Part shown: positions 46,221 to 57,561 of the stretch, in pieces | Position numbering within the stretch: the stretch's first letter is position 1 | How the letters are laid out: each line of letters starts with the position of its first letter | Assembly: GCA_037157565.1 (NCBI GenBank) | Contig: JAZHRO010000002.1 | Span: forward strand, 37,158,501 to 37,222,500 | Length of the DNA: 64,000 nt | Direction: 5' to 3' | From: Thalassia testudinum | Lineage: Eukaryota; Streptophyta; Magnoliopsida; Alismatales; Hydrocharitaceae | The notes under the pieces: model-generated | Told to the model about the DNA's origin: nothing | Database searches by the model: none | What the model saw: only the letters and a program-made list of their open reading frames with translations | Translations under genes and position numbers: made by a program

Positions 46221-47400
46221 AAGTGCCCCAGCCATAAGGTAAGTAGTGCAGGTCCGAGGTCTCTTCCAAATGGCAATCGGAAGATCTACATCATCTGCTA
46301 CCACATCATATGTCCTGTCCTGTAATCATCACATGGTAAACATGTGTCAATCTCTAAGGGACTCACTTGAGAAGCCAACTGTGAAGGCAAGAATGTGGGG
46401 GGGGAGGGGGATGATAAGTAGTGTGAGGGCGAGCATAGGCCTGCAGTGGCTCTGTCAGATGGGGAAAGGGCTACGTAGAAGGTGGTGGTGTAGTAACAAC
46501 CGATATCTCAAGAAAACTCCCAAGCCGAATGAGTGTAAATGGCATAGGCACCATATCACCCTCAAAAGGCATCTCAGCAGCAGCAGTAGAAAAGAAAGGT
46601 ATTGCCTCATGAAAGATAACATCAATTGAAACAAAATGGTGAAAAGCAATCAGATCAAAACATCAATACCCTTTTTGCGTCCATGTGTACCCAAGGGAAA
46701 CACACTTAACTGCTCTCAGTGTTAGTTTATCCCGACCCGATCCCAACAAGTAGACAAAAGCAACACACCCAAAGGTCCTAAGGGTGACGTGAAACAATGG
46801 TCTATCAGGATACATAACCTGCAGAAGAATCTGCTCATGTAAAGTAGCATTAGGCATCCTATTAATCAGAAAACAAGCAATCAAAACAGTATCACCCTAG
46901 TAAAGAGACGGGACCAAGTAGTGAATCAATAACATGCGAGCAACATCAAGATTATGACGGTGTTTTCTCTCAGTAACACCACTTTGCTGAGAGGTGTGTG
47001 GACACATGATCTCATCAATAATGCCATAACTAGAAAAGAAGGTACGCAAACGAGAAGTAAAACACTCCAAGGCATTATCAGACTGAAAACATTTTACAAA
47101 ACAAGAATATCAACCCTTTCCTTTTTCAAAAAAAAAAAATAAGAATGCTAAGTTTTTATTTCTTTAACAAAGTTCTCAATGATTTGTCCCACATCAGACT
47201 TATTCTACAAAAGAAATATCCAGGAAATGCGAGAAAAATCATCCACTAACAGAAGATAATAACTATTCCCAAGTTAATCAGGAGTACGACTAGGACCACA
47301 CACATCCATATGAATCAAGTCAAAAATAGCAGCAGAAGAAACAAAAGTAGAACTGGGAAAACTAACCCTATGATGCTTGCCCAGCTAACAAGTATCACAA
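46221..47400 (-). pseudogene. Copia integrase core
   Basis: Central and C-terminal integrase of the copia polyprotein. Just after the zinc-binding part the minus strand reads KHHRVSFPSSTFV and DLIHMDVCGPSRTPD (about 47270-47310), which holds the first catalytic Asp, then YYLLLVDDFSR. Further along is ACFLINRMPNATLHEQ and the FGCVAFV stretch (46663-46884). Stops and frameshifts are frequent, and an A-rich run near 47130 has slipped. The stretch 46240-46650 is poorly conserved linker. Confidence 0.85.
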
Positions 47401-47880
47401 TTGAGAGCAGCAGTGGACATGTACAGCAAAATCCATCTGAAGTGGTCAATAGGCAGGTGACCAAGGCGATGATGCCACTGAAGGGGAGATCCAATGGAAG
47501 CAAGGCCCTGAATAGCAAAAGCAGCAACAATGGTCTGGCTCAAACGGTACATCTCCCTTTCCTCACGCCCTCCACCAATCATCTTCCTAGTGAGCTTGTC
47601 CTGCAAGACATAAGAAGCATAAAAAATGGCCCTGCAATTTAAATCCCTAGTAATACTGTAAATAGACAGTAAACTTAAGGGCATATCAAGCACATAAAAG
47701 ACATCTGCTAGTCTCAAGGTAAGAGATAAAGACATATCTCAATTGCCAACCAGTGGTGAATGTCTCCGAACCACCTACACAATCCTGGTTGGTGTAACAG
47801 GTGCTAATTGAGAGAATGAACTCCCGTCGCCACATAGGTGCGTAAATGCATCAGAATCAATCAATCAATCACTAGAGGAC
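47401..47880 (-). pseudogene. Copia protease and pre-integrase zinc domain
   Basis: The protease active site appears as IDSDAFTHLCG near 47840-47860 (normally D-S/T-G-A), flanked by a TCAATCAATCAATC run that has probably slipped. Downstream DVFYVLDMPLSLLSI is the usual copia strand before the pre-integrase domain. The zinc-binding motif of the integrase N-terminus follows: WHHRLGHLPIDHF with its two His, and LNCDTC with its two Cys (47385-47470). Two stops break the protease. Confidence 0.85.
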
Positions 47881-48950
47881 AAGTATGAGAACATACTAGC
47901 CACAGATGCTTGTAAGGAGGTAGCAATGGCTGCAGTATCTGAAGACTTAGAGGATGAAGCATGTGCCAACTGCGTAATCTGCTGCCGCAGGGTCTCAATC
48001 TCTATACTCAGGGAGTTCACATCTAAATTGGCGGGCACTTCACCTGTAATCTCAGGTGCCTGATTGGTCATAGGTGACCTACCATGCTTCTGCCAGCATA
48101 TAGCTTCTGGATGACCAAGTCTGCCACAGTAGGTACACGAGGTCTTAGTACGTGTATCAAACTAGCATCCGCGTCCATGACTACGTACAGGGGGAGTACC
48201 CCTGCCATGTCCAAGGTTCACTGCCAGTGCGGATGTCTAAGGACCAGAGTCAGGAGCAGGAGGATGGACTGCAACTCTGCTAAGACTGCTATAAGCCTTC
48301 TCTAGGGTAGGAAACTCTGCAGCAGTGAGAATCTGATCATTGGCAGCAGTATGCTCAGGTCCAAGACCTATCAGGAAGAGAGACAGCCAACAGTCTCCGA
48401 AAGTCCTTTCAAGAATCACAGGCACACCGTGGCAGATAGGCGTGATGTCTCTCTAGTATTCCTTTCAAAAGGGAGTAGTACTGTGGCAGAGTGCATCCTT
48501 CCTAACACAGGTAGAAAAGGTCATAGAAAACCTAAAAGATACGTGCAGAGTTCTTGGCATGAGAGTAGGTCTCACGCAAGGACTCCCGCATCTTCTTCGC
48601 AGTGTTGCAATACATGATCTCATCCCCAATACGAGGAATAACTATTTGCATAAGCCACGCAGAGACCATGGCATTGTCTCTGTCCCAGGTGATGTTGAAA
48701 CCAGCCTTGCTCGCAGGCTCCAGATTTGTAAGGATGTGGCTCTTCCCATAATCCCTAATGGTCATAAGGAAAGTCTGGGACCACTGTAGGTAGTTGGTCT
48801 CGTCCAACTTGATGATAGGACTAAAAAATAGATTCTTCAGTACCTCGATGTCCAAAGAAGTGCCCAAATTCACCTCGGACTGATCATCTGAAGCCGTCCT
48901 TGCAATCTTGGAGCCGCAATCAAACTTCTATATCCAAGAGGTCGTCAGTC
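47881..48950 (-). pseudogene. Copia Gag with CCHC knuckle
   Basis: Structural protein of the copia particle. The N-terminal part reads KLDETNYLQWSQTFLM and AWLMQIVIPRIGDEIMYC, the UBN2-type gag fold. A C-X2-C-X4-H-X4-C nucleic-acid-binding knuckle is visible as CTYCGRLGHPEAIC near 48110-48150. After the knuckle is a Gln/Ser-rich linker (SIEIETLRQQITQLAHASS) leading to the protease. It is broken into several frames. The first good Met is at 48873, but similarity starts about 25 codons earlier. Confidence 0.88.
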
Positions 48951-49547
48951 AAATATGAAATCTGAAAAATCAAACCTGCATCTTCACAAATCCCCTTGGA
49001 CAAGCTTTGGCCTAGCCTGGGTGAGGGGAGACCACCCGAGAAGGCCCCACGAAGATCCCCCTTGCAGCAGGAGAGGAAAGTAGCCCTAAAGAAAGGCTAC
49101 AAACCCCTCACATCAAGTCGCAAGCAGAGGATCCAGCTGCGCCGCTCCTGTCGCTGGAGCACCACCGATGCGCCAGTGCGCGTCAAGCAACGGTAGCAAT
49201 CCGTCGCCGCTGGGTGCTAGCTGTAGCCGTGTGCATTGCCCAATGTGTGCTATTGTGATCCATCGTCGCCTAGCACGCATTAGTCACGGTTGCATGCGTC
49301 GCCCACCGTACGCGAGTCGCCACCGCACAGATGCACGCAACCCAACGCACAGTCACCGCGAAGCGGAACTCCCTGATTCGTCGTCGCCTGTGCACGACCT
49401 TGTGCAGGTGGGAGTGCACCCTACACAAGCAAGGTGTTGCACGAGGCCCTATGCCAGCACCGATGCACGAAGAGAAGAGAGGGATTTAGGTTTAAGGTTT
49501 TGGAGGCCTTGAGGGTGAGATACCGAGAGACACCGTCTAGGACCGGT
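48951..49547 (-). other. Copia leader (between primer site and gag)
   Basis: GC-rich, non-coding on the minus strand. Plus-strand frames here (48996-49196, 49168-49512) are antisense to the leader and show no known protein. Confidence 0.6.
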
Positions 49548-49560
49548 GCTCTAATACCCA
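49548..49560 (-). other. Primer-binding site (initiator Met tRNA)
   Basis: Minus strand TGGGTATTAGAGC directly after the 5' LTR, close to the consensus TGGTATCAGAGC complementary to initiator methionine tRNA. Confidence 0.75.
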
Positions 49561-49703
49561 ATTGGTTGAAATGACTTAATCTTTATTGAAACCCTAGGTC
49601 TCTTATACAGAGAGAGAGACCAAAGAGTAAAAGTACATCCTTGCCCCTAAGGTGCACACAAGGAAAAAACTTGGAAGGAAATAACACGTATGGTAGGCTA
49701 ACA
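49561..49703 (-). repeat. 5' LTR of the copia element
   Basis: 143 bases matching 44130-44272 with scattered substitutions. The minus-strand start is TGTTAGCCTACCATACG. It is followed on the plus-strand side by the duplication CATGA (49704-49708). Confidence 0.9.
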
Positions 49704-49708
49704 CATGA

Positions 49709-50235
49709 TTATGTACATTTTCCATAAATGAAAAAAATAATTGGATTTCAATTTCAGTTCACTCTTTTTAATATACAATGGTATAGGTTCTTAGGGGTTT
49801 TTATCAATGATGTGTCATGGTAGGGTGACTCAATGAGTACGATTTTTACCAATCATGTTTGCAGAGTCGAATGAATCTGGGCAATGGGTGTTGAAATGGT
49901 CCACTAACTCTATAGACAAGGCAAGGTTAAATGAAATCCAGAGTGAGGTGACATAGAGACAACATAATAACTTTGGAATCTGACTCAAGACAAGGGTCAT
50001 ACACTGAATTGGGTTGTGCACACTACTACACTGGAAAAGTATCTCCCACTAACAAGGTAAAAATTGGTTGCATAGGAGATTCCCAAGTAAAATGCTCCTA
50101 ATATGGTGCCAAAGAAAAGATGTGCAAACATGTACAAACACATATTATTCAAAAGTGCTTATTCTTTAATGTTTGGATGATGGTCTTGCAAGTGTAGGGC
50201 TCTCTAATCACTAAAGTATACTGCTAATCAGTGTT
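49709..50235. other. No recognisable gene
   Basis: AT-rich spacer between the copia element and a family Y copy. Nothing supported. Confidence 0.5.
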
Positions 50236-50612
50236 TTATATGCCGACGGCATGTCGACGATATGGTCATTTTTGGGTAATAAGCATATCAATACGAAAGG
50301 TTATCAATATGCAGGTGTTTCGCCAGCATGTTGACAGAATCGTCGGCATGCCGCTGATAAGATCTATTGTGTTGCTGCTACTTTTGGCGCGCACTCCTGT
50401 TGCTGGTGCACTTTGCTACTATTGTTACTACTGTGAATTAAATCTTTAACATGGAAAATATTAATACGGATAATTTTAGATCATTGATAACCTCGATAGC
50501 CAAGCATCGATACACGGGCATTTCCACAGCATGCCCTCGGCATGCCCACGATACGTGGACTTGGAAATTTATCGGCACATCACTATTGGCACTTTGAACC
50601 TTGCTTCCAATA
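50236..50612 (-). repeat. Unclassified repeat family Y, copy 2
   Basis: On the minus strand it starts AAGGTTCAAAGTGCC and keeps the block order of copy 1, with several GGCATGCC-type words at both ends. Its ends (GTTTTATATGCCGACGG on the left, GTTCAAAGTGCC on the complementary right) are loosely inverted. The middle is a degenerate CAGCAACA-rich run. No flanking duplication found. Confidence 0.6.
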
Positions 50613-50833
50613 AGGAAAGCAAGGCAAAGCTGCTCCCTGGTGGCAAGGAGGGGTAAGGGAAGGAGGCTCCAACAAAGGGAGATGGCGGGTGGAAGTAGAG
50701 GACTAAGTTGAGAAAAATCATAAGAGAGAAGGGTAGGGCAAAGAATAAAAAGCAACAAGCATAAGAATAAAGGGTTAAGATAATTTTTTGTCAATCAGAT
50801 TTGTCTTTCATTGAATCTAAAAGGTCCCATACA
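50613..50833. other. Spacer
   Basis: Short purine-rich spacer up to the duplication TAGAA of the next element. No gene. Confidence 0.4.
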
Positions 50834-50838
50834 TAGAA

Positions 50839-51081
50839 TGTGCGGAGATTTAGAGAATAAAAAATTTTATAATCAAATCTCAAAGAAAAGAATATAAAAT
50901 TGCTCTCTTATATAGAGAGAACCAATCCTATTTGTAATCCTAGTACAATCAAATCTAATCTAATCAAATTTCTTACCTAAAACATATTTTTATAATTTGG
51001 AAAGTAACAAAATAAAAAGAACCAAAATAAGAAAGAGACAATTCTAATTCCTAAAACACTATTTCTTAATTTTCTTTAACA
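50839..51081 (-). repeat. 3' LTR of the gag-only element
   Basis: 243 bases; plus-strand edges TGTGCGGAGATT and TTCTTTAACA. It contains CTCTTATATAGAGAGA, a possible TATA region. Confidence 0.8.
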
Positions 51082-51439
51082 CTTCCCACTAAGTTGGAGT
51101 GTACAATGCCTAACTTGTTACAAGAAATAAAAGTTTAACTCCCCGAATGTAGACATCTGGAGAAGTAGGCAGCAAACTGGAGGAGCAAGAGTAGTCGTAG
51201 CAAAAGTAGCAACTACAGGAGACAAAAAGTAGTAGCAGGAAAGCAGTAAGAGACGATCCTATGCAATATCAAGTAGTGGGTAGAGACGAGAGATGATTCT
51301 AAGCAGTAATGGTAGCAGTAGTTGAGAAACAATCTTAAGCAATAGTAAAAGTACCAGCAATAGATGGGGAAACATTCCCAAGCAGCAATAACCAATAGGA
51401 AAATAGTCAGGAGTGGGAGAAGAGGATCCTCAGATCCTT
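51082..51439 (-). other. 3' non-coding part of the gag-only element
   Basis: AGTAGCA/GCAGTA-rich low-complexity sequence between the end of gag and the polypurine tract. The minus-strand Leu-rich frame (51213-51572) is a composition effect. Confidence 0.5.
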
Positions 51440-52457
51440 TACCAGTCATCATCGTCATTATAATGAGTAGTGATAAGATTAGATGCTCCAGATGTAGTGA
51501 TCCAATTGGAAGTAGTAGCAATAGTATCGGCAACAAGAGTTGTGGCAACAATAGTAGTAGCGGAAGGCTCACTCAGTAAACGTCTTAGATGAGCTAACTT
51601 GTTTGTAGTGAATGGTAAAGAAGATTGCTCTGTCGCAGGCCCGGAGTCTAAGTAATAGGGGACTCGACAATAAAAGTCTGGTTTGCCCAAGTGGGCTTGT
51701 CGAATTTTTCCCCACAACGATTAGAAAAGTGATTAGATCTCTTACAATGAATGCAAGGAGTAGGTATGATGACCTTGTCCACGATCACCAAAACTACTAC
51801 CTCTCCCACCAGAGTCAATGTAGGCAAAGGCATCAAGCACAATAGCAGGAACAAGTGGTGTATCTGCATCTATCTTCTGGAGACAATTGTATATTGTCCC
51901 TAGGTCAAGCACTAAATCAGAAAATAGAATCTGGTCTCTAGCTAACTGGTACCATGGTGCTAAGCCATCCAGAAACCAATAGGTCTGCCATTATGCACGC
52001 TCAGTACCCTACTTCTCGCAATAAGAAAGCTAAACTACAGCTAGCTCCTCAAATAAACCATCAAAAGTAGTGAAATATACAACTAAGGGCATGTCACCTT
52101 GATTTGTATTACATACTCTTATAGATGTCTGCATGGCGAGGACTACTCTTTTGGAGTACCTCTTCTCCAGAATCTCCCAAAGCTCCTTTGCTATCTTATA
52201 CAACATATTAGAGGCAATGGTAGGGTCAATGTTGTCCATAACAAGATAGTTGTCATTCTCCCACTCCCTATATTTACCAACATCATTAGGTTCAAGAGCC
52301 TTATTTGTAACTTCTATTTTCCAACGAATATGCAGGACACATGTGACCAGAGAACATAGTTCGGGGATCCAATTAACTTAATAGTCGTCCCCTCAACTAG
52401 CACAAAGGTCGAGATCTTGGCCTCAGTAATAACAGTAGTAGAATCCAGGTCTGCCAT
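51440..52457 (-). pseudogene. Gag of the gag-only element, broken
   Basis: Starts with the ATG at 52457 (MADLDSTTVITEAKIS) and GSPNYVLWSHVS, a copia Gag beginning. Then come YLVMDNIDPTIASNMLY, ELWEILEKRYSKRVVLAM and FTTFDGLFEELAVV, the UBN2-type core. After stops and frameshifts, FLDGLAPWYQLARDQI and the zinc knuckle CIHCKRSNHFSNRC (near 51720-51760) follow, with a Ser/Thr-rich tail. The knuckle spacing C-X2-C-X4-H-X4-C is intact. It is distinct from the Gag at 47881-48950. There are at least three breaks. Confidence 0.82.
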
Positions 52458-53318
52458 AAGAATAGAATAAGAATATGCAGTCAAGTATGCACGTTTTCAT
52501 GCACCAAAGCATACACTATGCACGCAAAGGAACGCGAAGTGCCTGGTTCCATGTATGCACACAAAGTGCGCATAAGATAAGACCTAAGATGATCACCGAA
52601 AAGGAACTAGCCAACACTAGCAAATCAATGAGATCCGATCAACATCAATGATCAACGAGATCTCGCTGTGAGAGCTAAACTAGGAGACACAATCAAACCG
52701 CAACAAGGAGAGTCAAATCAGGCATGTAGTGAGGCCAATAGAAATCTCCAATGATGAATAGCAACTCTAAGAAGCACTGAACCAAGCAAAGCATCGTCGC
52801 CAAAGCATTGCTGGATTGTTAGTAGCAAGAGGCGACATTGGCAACATCGTAGGAATGCCCGTAGTCAGAGTAGTGTTATAGACCCAAACCAAAGGGGTGG
52901 CATTGTAGATCAAAAGACCAAAGGGACAACATTGCAGATCTAGCCTTCATTGCACAAGGTCGAGCGATGTGTGATCCTAAAGGACAAATTGTCGAAACAT
53001 AATCCGATCAGCAGAGGTCTGACGATGGTGAGAGAAGGCACCAACAAGGCCCAGCAACAAGAATAAGGGCCAACAAGGCCCAACGTGCCTCTTGAGTGGT
53101 CATTGGACTGTCACCTAATCACCAGAAGGGTCACCTGAGGCCCCCTGATTCATTGTCGATGGTAGGGAGCCCTTTGGCCGATGACGTCACAGGGAGGCCC
53201 CCTTAAGATCAAGGTTTTAGTGGCTGGCCTCTTTTTTTCTTATGGTGGTGGAGGAAAGAAAGAATAAGAGAGTCAAGCAAGTACAAAACACCAACCCAAG
53301 ATCATTACTCCGATATCA
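52458..53318 (-). other. Leader of the gag-only element
   Basis: Non-coding on the minus strand. It runs from the primer site to the gag start and contains many short AACAAG and GATC words. No gene seen. Confidence 0.5.
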
Positions 53319-53558
53319 TGTGGAGATTTGGAGAATAGAAAATCTTACTATTGAATCTCAAATAAAAGAACATGGAATTGCACCCTTTATATAAAGCAGG
53401 TGAATCCTACTTATAATCCTAATACAATCAAATATAATCTAATCAAATCTCTTAACTACCTAAAACATATCTTTATGATTTGCAAAGTAATCAAATAGAA
53501 AGAACCAAAATAAGAGAGATAATTATAATTCCTAAAAGACTTTCCTAATTTTCTATGA
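53319..53558 (-). repeat. 5' LTR of the gag-only element
   Basis: About 240 bases aligned with 50839-51081. The plus-strand left edge is TGTGGAGATTTGG; the right edge TTCTATGA has lost the CA of the other LTR. Confidence 0.75.
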
Positions 53559-53633
53559 TAGAAGGGTTATGCAAGAAATAAGGAAAATAAAGTACACTTA
53601 ATCTGCTTATACATAAGAAAGAAATAAAATTAA

Positions 53634-54843
53634 GGTTTGAAATGCCAATTTCAACGTTATTTCGATAAATTTCTAAGCGTGTATTTTGAAGGCACGTCGT
53701 GAAAACACCTGTATTTCGACATCAGATTTTGATGATTTCAATGCACCGAAAATAGGTCATTTCGGAAGCATGCAAGGGCATGCCTTAGGATGCCAACAAA
53801 TATCGACAAAAAAAAAAACAATAGTCAAAATGATTAAAATTTTAATAAAATCACAATATTAAATGTGCCTATGTAAGAATAATATTGTTGTATCCTAATA
53901 TATATATGAAGCGTATAGTTTAATATATCATGTTCATTTTTAAGTTGAAGAATCAAATATAAAATAATTACTACGTGAATTGAATTAAGTTTTGCAAAAA
54001 TAAAAGATTCAAATATATAGTTTGCACTAAACTAAAGTAAAATTTAAAGGTTGATATTTAACTATTTAACCAATTGATCTTAAATTAATTTATGTTAATT
54101 TGAGGTATTTCACTATGCTGACAGACTAATCAATATAAACAGACCTAAATTAACATAATATGTGTGCTACGTTAGCTAATTTTATTTATGCCATCCCTTA
54201 TCAATTCCATTTAGATCTAGTTATATCATATTTATGTATGAAAAATATAGGTTATCACCTTTAAACATGGGACAATGGGTTTCTAGGTTGAATGTTATCC
54301 TTGAAGTAAATCATTATTAATTCATGAAGTAAATAGGCCCTTAGTGTTTACAATTTTTAGGTTTTATTCTCTTATGGATGGATACAAGTTCTTTATTCTT
54401 TAATGTTAACCTAAACTTAGAATTTTATTTTTAGGGATTAAACAAATATTCCTCAATTCTAAATTATAATTAGACCTATATGTTTGCAATAATGGTAGAT
54501 CTAGAATCTAGTATGTAGATCCACTCTATAATTATGGATAGCTGTAGAATTAAACCTTAAGAGAGTCAGAGGAGAGGAGCAGTGAGACTAGAAGGAGCAA
54601 TAGCAGCGGAGATTTGATTCTAATAAAAACAAATAGCAGCAACAACGTGAGCAACAGTGGCAATAGTAGAGAATGGAAGAATTGAGAATAAGAAGCAACA
54701 GCAGCAAGTCGAAATGTTGAGCGCATTTTATCACTTGCTGACCTTACGACGAAATCTGTTTTTCGACATTATATTGATGTTGATATGGCCTAACCCAAAA
54801 AATAACCATTCCAACAACATACGCATGCCGCCAAAATTTAAAT
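53634..54843 (+). repeat. Unclassified repeat family Y, copy 3 (interrupted)
   Basis: Starts AAGGTTTGAAATGCC and follows copy 1 to GATGCCAACAAATATCG near 53805. An AT-rich block of about 750 bases intervenes. The family resumes with a CAGCAACA-rich part near 54630 and CGACATTATATTGATGTTGA to CGCATGCCGCC near 54833, which matches the other end of copy 2. The intervening block may be a later insertion; I could not find its edges. Confidence 0.5.
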
Positions 54844-54989
54844 CACTTACAAAAATAATAGAGTAGAAACTAGTTATTGAGATACCTATATTGACCTTAA
54901 AATATGATAACGATTTAAGAATTGTACCTAATGTCACCTATTTCTCCGAACTTATTGGCATATCCATAGTTGGGAAAATATTATTAACA

Positions 54990-55075
54990 CTTCTGCATTT
55001 CGACATTACATGCGTGTTCATGCCACCCCACATCAAAAAAAGGCCATTTCGTGGTCATTCAAAACAATGAATAAA
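54990..55075 (+). repeat. Unclassified repeat family Y, copy 4 (end fragment)
   Basis: CTGCATTTCGACATTACATG, GTTCATGCC, CAAAAAAAGGCCATTTCG: the right-end block of family Y again, 200 bases after copy 3. Confidence 0.45.
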
Positions 55076-55214
55076 AGAAGGTGATAAGCATACATTTTGA
55101 AGTTAACCCTCTAGAAAATTTTAAAGATGCAAAATTTGAACTTGGCCTATCAATTCGTCTTTAACTATATTTGGTTACATCACAAGATTGTCTACGTCAG
55201 TTGTAACATGCCAC

Positions 55215-55939
55215 TAAGGGTGTACACGGGTCGATTTGGGACCTAACCTAGACCAAACCTAATACATAAAATTAGGTTAGGTTGGGTCGAGTTGAGCAAA
55301 TTGTTAAGTAATCAAAGTTTGTTTCCTATGTCTTTCCTATTTAATAACAAAAAATTTTAAATTCAAAAACAATTGCATCTAATAACAAGGCAACTAAAAT
55401 AGGTAAAAACTACAATAACTTTAAAGAAAAATTATAAAAATATGATTTAAAAGTAATGAGAAAAGATAAAGATATTCCTAATAAGCAGGGTGGCGAGGAT
55501 TTGAAGTAAGGGAGGAGGCATGTGGCAAGGTGTGGACAGATGGGAGTACCTAGCAAGGAGAGGTAGCTAGAGTTGATGATCAATGCAACAAGGAACAGAT
55601 AAGATGGTTACAACAGAGGCAATGGAGGCCTGAGAAGAATGTAGGGTTTTGTTTTGTTTGGTCGAAAGGGAAAAGGGTTGGGTGAGGAGGGAAAGGGATT
55701 AGGAGGAAGTGATATTTTTGTTTTCGAGGGGGAGGGGGAATTAATGTGAGAAAGAGAGATATTCAATCAAATCCTCTCTTATTTCTTATCTTAACCACAA
55801 TATTTTTCGAAATAAATAAATATTAATATAGATAATATAAATATATAAATTAGGTTGCGGGTTGGGAAAATCCCAACCCAACCCAACAAGATTGGGTTGA
55901 GTCAAGTTGCAGGTTAGACCCAACTCATGTACACCCCCA
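55215..55939. mobile_element. Non-autonomous hAT-type element
   Basis: 725 bases flanked by a perfect 8-base duplication CATGCCAC (55207-55214 and 55940-55947), the size used by hAT transposases. The ends are TAAGGGTGTACACGGGTC on the left and TGGGGGTGTACATGAGTT on the complementary right, matching at about 14 of 20 positions. Subterminal GGTTGGGT words are repeated in opposite orientations (55274-55290 and 55856-55912), also common in hAT MITEs. The interior has no transposase, so it depended on an enzyme made elsewhere. Confidence 0.9.
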
Positions 55940-55947
55940 CATGCCAC

Positions 55948-57561
55948 CATCACACCAAGTGATGGATGGCATCCAAAACTTGGCATAAATGGGGCATCCA
56001 AGATCCCGAGGTTGAAAGGAGATGCTAAGTTCACGTAAGTCTCTACTTTCAGGGGAAAAAAAGGTTCATGTAGGTCTCAAAAGGGTATTGAAAGGGCATT
56101 AACATTACATTGATGGTTACATAGTGGTCTTCTTCAACACTTCCTTATTGTTGAGGGCCTCATCGCCTAAATGACATGGTAGATGCTTATAGTAGATTGC
56201 CTCATTCTCGCCTGAACAAAAAGTGAGGCCTTTGAATATGGGAGGTTTAGCATCTCATCAGCAAGTTGGAGCGTCCTAAATGCAAAGGGCAGCAACATAA
56301 GATCACTCCTTTTTCTACGAGTAGTAAAACTTCAATAGCAATCAATAGTGATCACTCTTGTGTCTGTCCTCATTAAGTTGGACTGGAAATTGAGTTTCTC
56401 TTTGAGGGTAATAAGGTTCCAATTTCTAAGAGTATGAAAGCTTGTTGTTAGCCAACTCCTAGGAGGCCTTGAGCTTAGCATTCTTTTTCCAAGCACAAGT
56501 ATCCATTGCTTTCTTTTTGGTCTACATGGAGATTTTAAACATAACCTTTCTTGTTCCAATGAGGGTTTAGGTGCTTCTCTTGAGGGAAAGTACCTCTCTT
56601 GGAAGCATCCATAGTCCAATTTGCTTCTAGATGATTTGACTTTGTGTTTAGTCCAAAGAGATCAAGATGCTTGATGAATTGAGCCATGGGCACTAAAGGG
56701 GTACTAAGATAGGAGACAAAAATGTTGGGATAAAAAATAGAAGCTTTTCCCACAAATGGTTCTAGGTAATGGGTACTAAGAAACTTCATGGGTTACATCA
56801 GATCGAGTTCCTCACCAAGGTGAAAGGTGAGTCAACAAAGTGAGAAATTGCTATTTCCAGCTCTAGAAGGATATACTTTTTGAGGGGGAATTCTAACTCT
56901 ACGAGTCAAATGTGTTTTTACAGGACACTAAACTCTTGAGTTTTTTCTCAATGCAAAATATCTTTCTAATCCTCCTTGTTCTTTTTATATAAATGATGGG
57001 CAAGAGGATCATTGGTTGTTTTGCCTCCAAGGAGATTGTATCCAGATTCTTTGACCTATATTCTCCTTTTCCAAGGTAATAGCTTGGCATCCAACGTAAA
57101 GCTTAGGAACTTTGTGCCTTTCTCAAAGAATTGGTGAACTTGTAATATATTGTCATGCTTATGGAAAGCAAGGTGGAATTTTACTGAATTCTTGGAGACA
57201 ATTGCCCTTACCCATCACGTCATATGATAACAAAAGTGATCATCGAAACATCAAATTCTACGGAAAAAAAAAGGGCAGCAAACACCTAACCCACCTTAAG
57301 CATGAGGCCTTCCCTTAAGCATAGTCTATGGTCCAGGTTAATTAACCTATGTTAGCATCTTTGCAATAAGGGATAACCCATATTTGTGTTTACTTGAGAA
57401 GGGAGGTTAACCTCTGTTTGTGTTTAACGAATAGGAGTTAACCTACGATGTAAAAGGGGGGTGTTCACTTGATTTTAGGCGTTAAAATGAGGGTTAAGAT
57501 GGCAAAATACATGTTTTCCCTTAGGATAGTAGATATATTAGTTGGTGAATTATTTTTTATA
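55948..57561. other. No clear gene; unassigned minus-strand frames
   Basis: Two minus-strand frames (56332-56619 and 56535-56789) overlap in different phases. The second reads MKFLSTHYLEPFVGKASIF and PMAQFIKHLDLFGLN, which looks like real but decayed protein sequence, perhaps from a transposon or retroelement. Stops surround it. I do not recognise a family. Confidence 0.3.

Larger units (their letters stand above)
44130..49703 (-). mobile_element. Complete but dead Ty1/copia retrotransposon
   Basis: A full-length element on the minus strand: 5' LTR 49561-49703, primer-binding site, gag, protease, integrase, reverse transcriptase, RNase H, polypurine tract, 3' LTR 44130-44272. CATGA occurs at 44124-44128 and 49704-49708 as the target duplication, one base off the LTR edge on the left. 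The two LTRs differ at roughly 12-15% of positions by eye, so the insertion is old. Removing the 362-base MITE and its duplicated TTA leaves about 5.2 kb. The order integrase before reverse transcriptase defines copia. Short LTRs and a Met-initiator primer site are compatible with the Ale/Retrofit type (inference). Confidence 0.93.
50839..53558 (-). mobile_element. Gag-only copia-type LTR element (TR-GAG-like)
   Basis: Two LTRs of about 240 bases (3' LTR 50839-51081, 5' LTR 53319-53558) with matching blocks GGAGATTTAGAGAATA, CCTAAAACATAT and AGAACCAAAATAAG. TAGAA flanks the element (50834-50838 and 53559-53563). The minus-strand polypurine tract CTTAGTGGGAAG precedes TGTTAAAG of the 3' LTR, and ATGATATCGGAGT after the 5' LTR resembles a Met-initiator primer site. 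The 2.2-kb interior codes only for a broken gag; no protease, integrase or reverse transcriptase is visible. It therefore needed enzymes from another element. Gag-only LTR elements (TR-GAG) are known in plants. Confidence 0.8.

Noticed and set aside
46059..46629. Plus-strand frames antisense to the copia polyprotein
   Set aside because: Shadows of the minus-strand reverse transcriptase and integrase pseudogenes.
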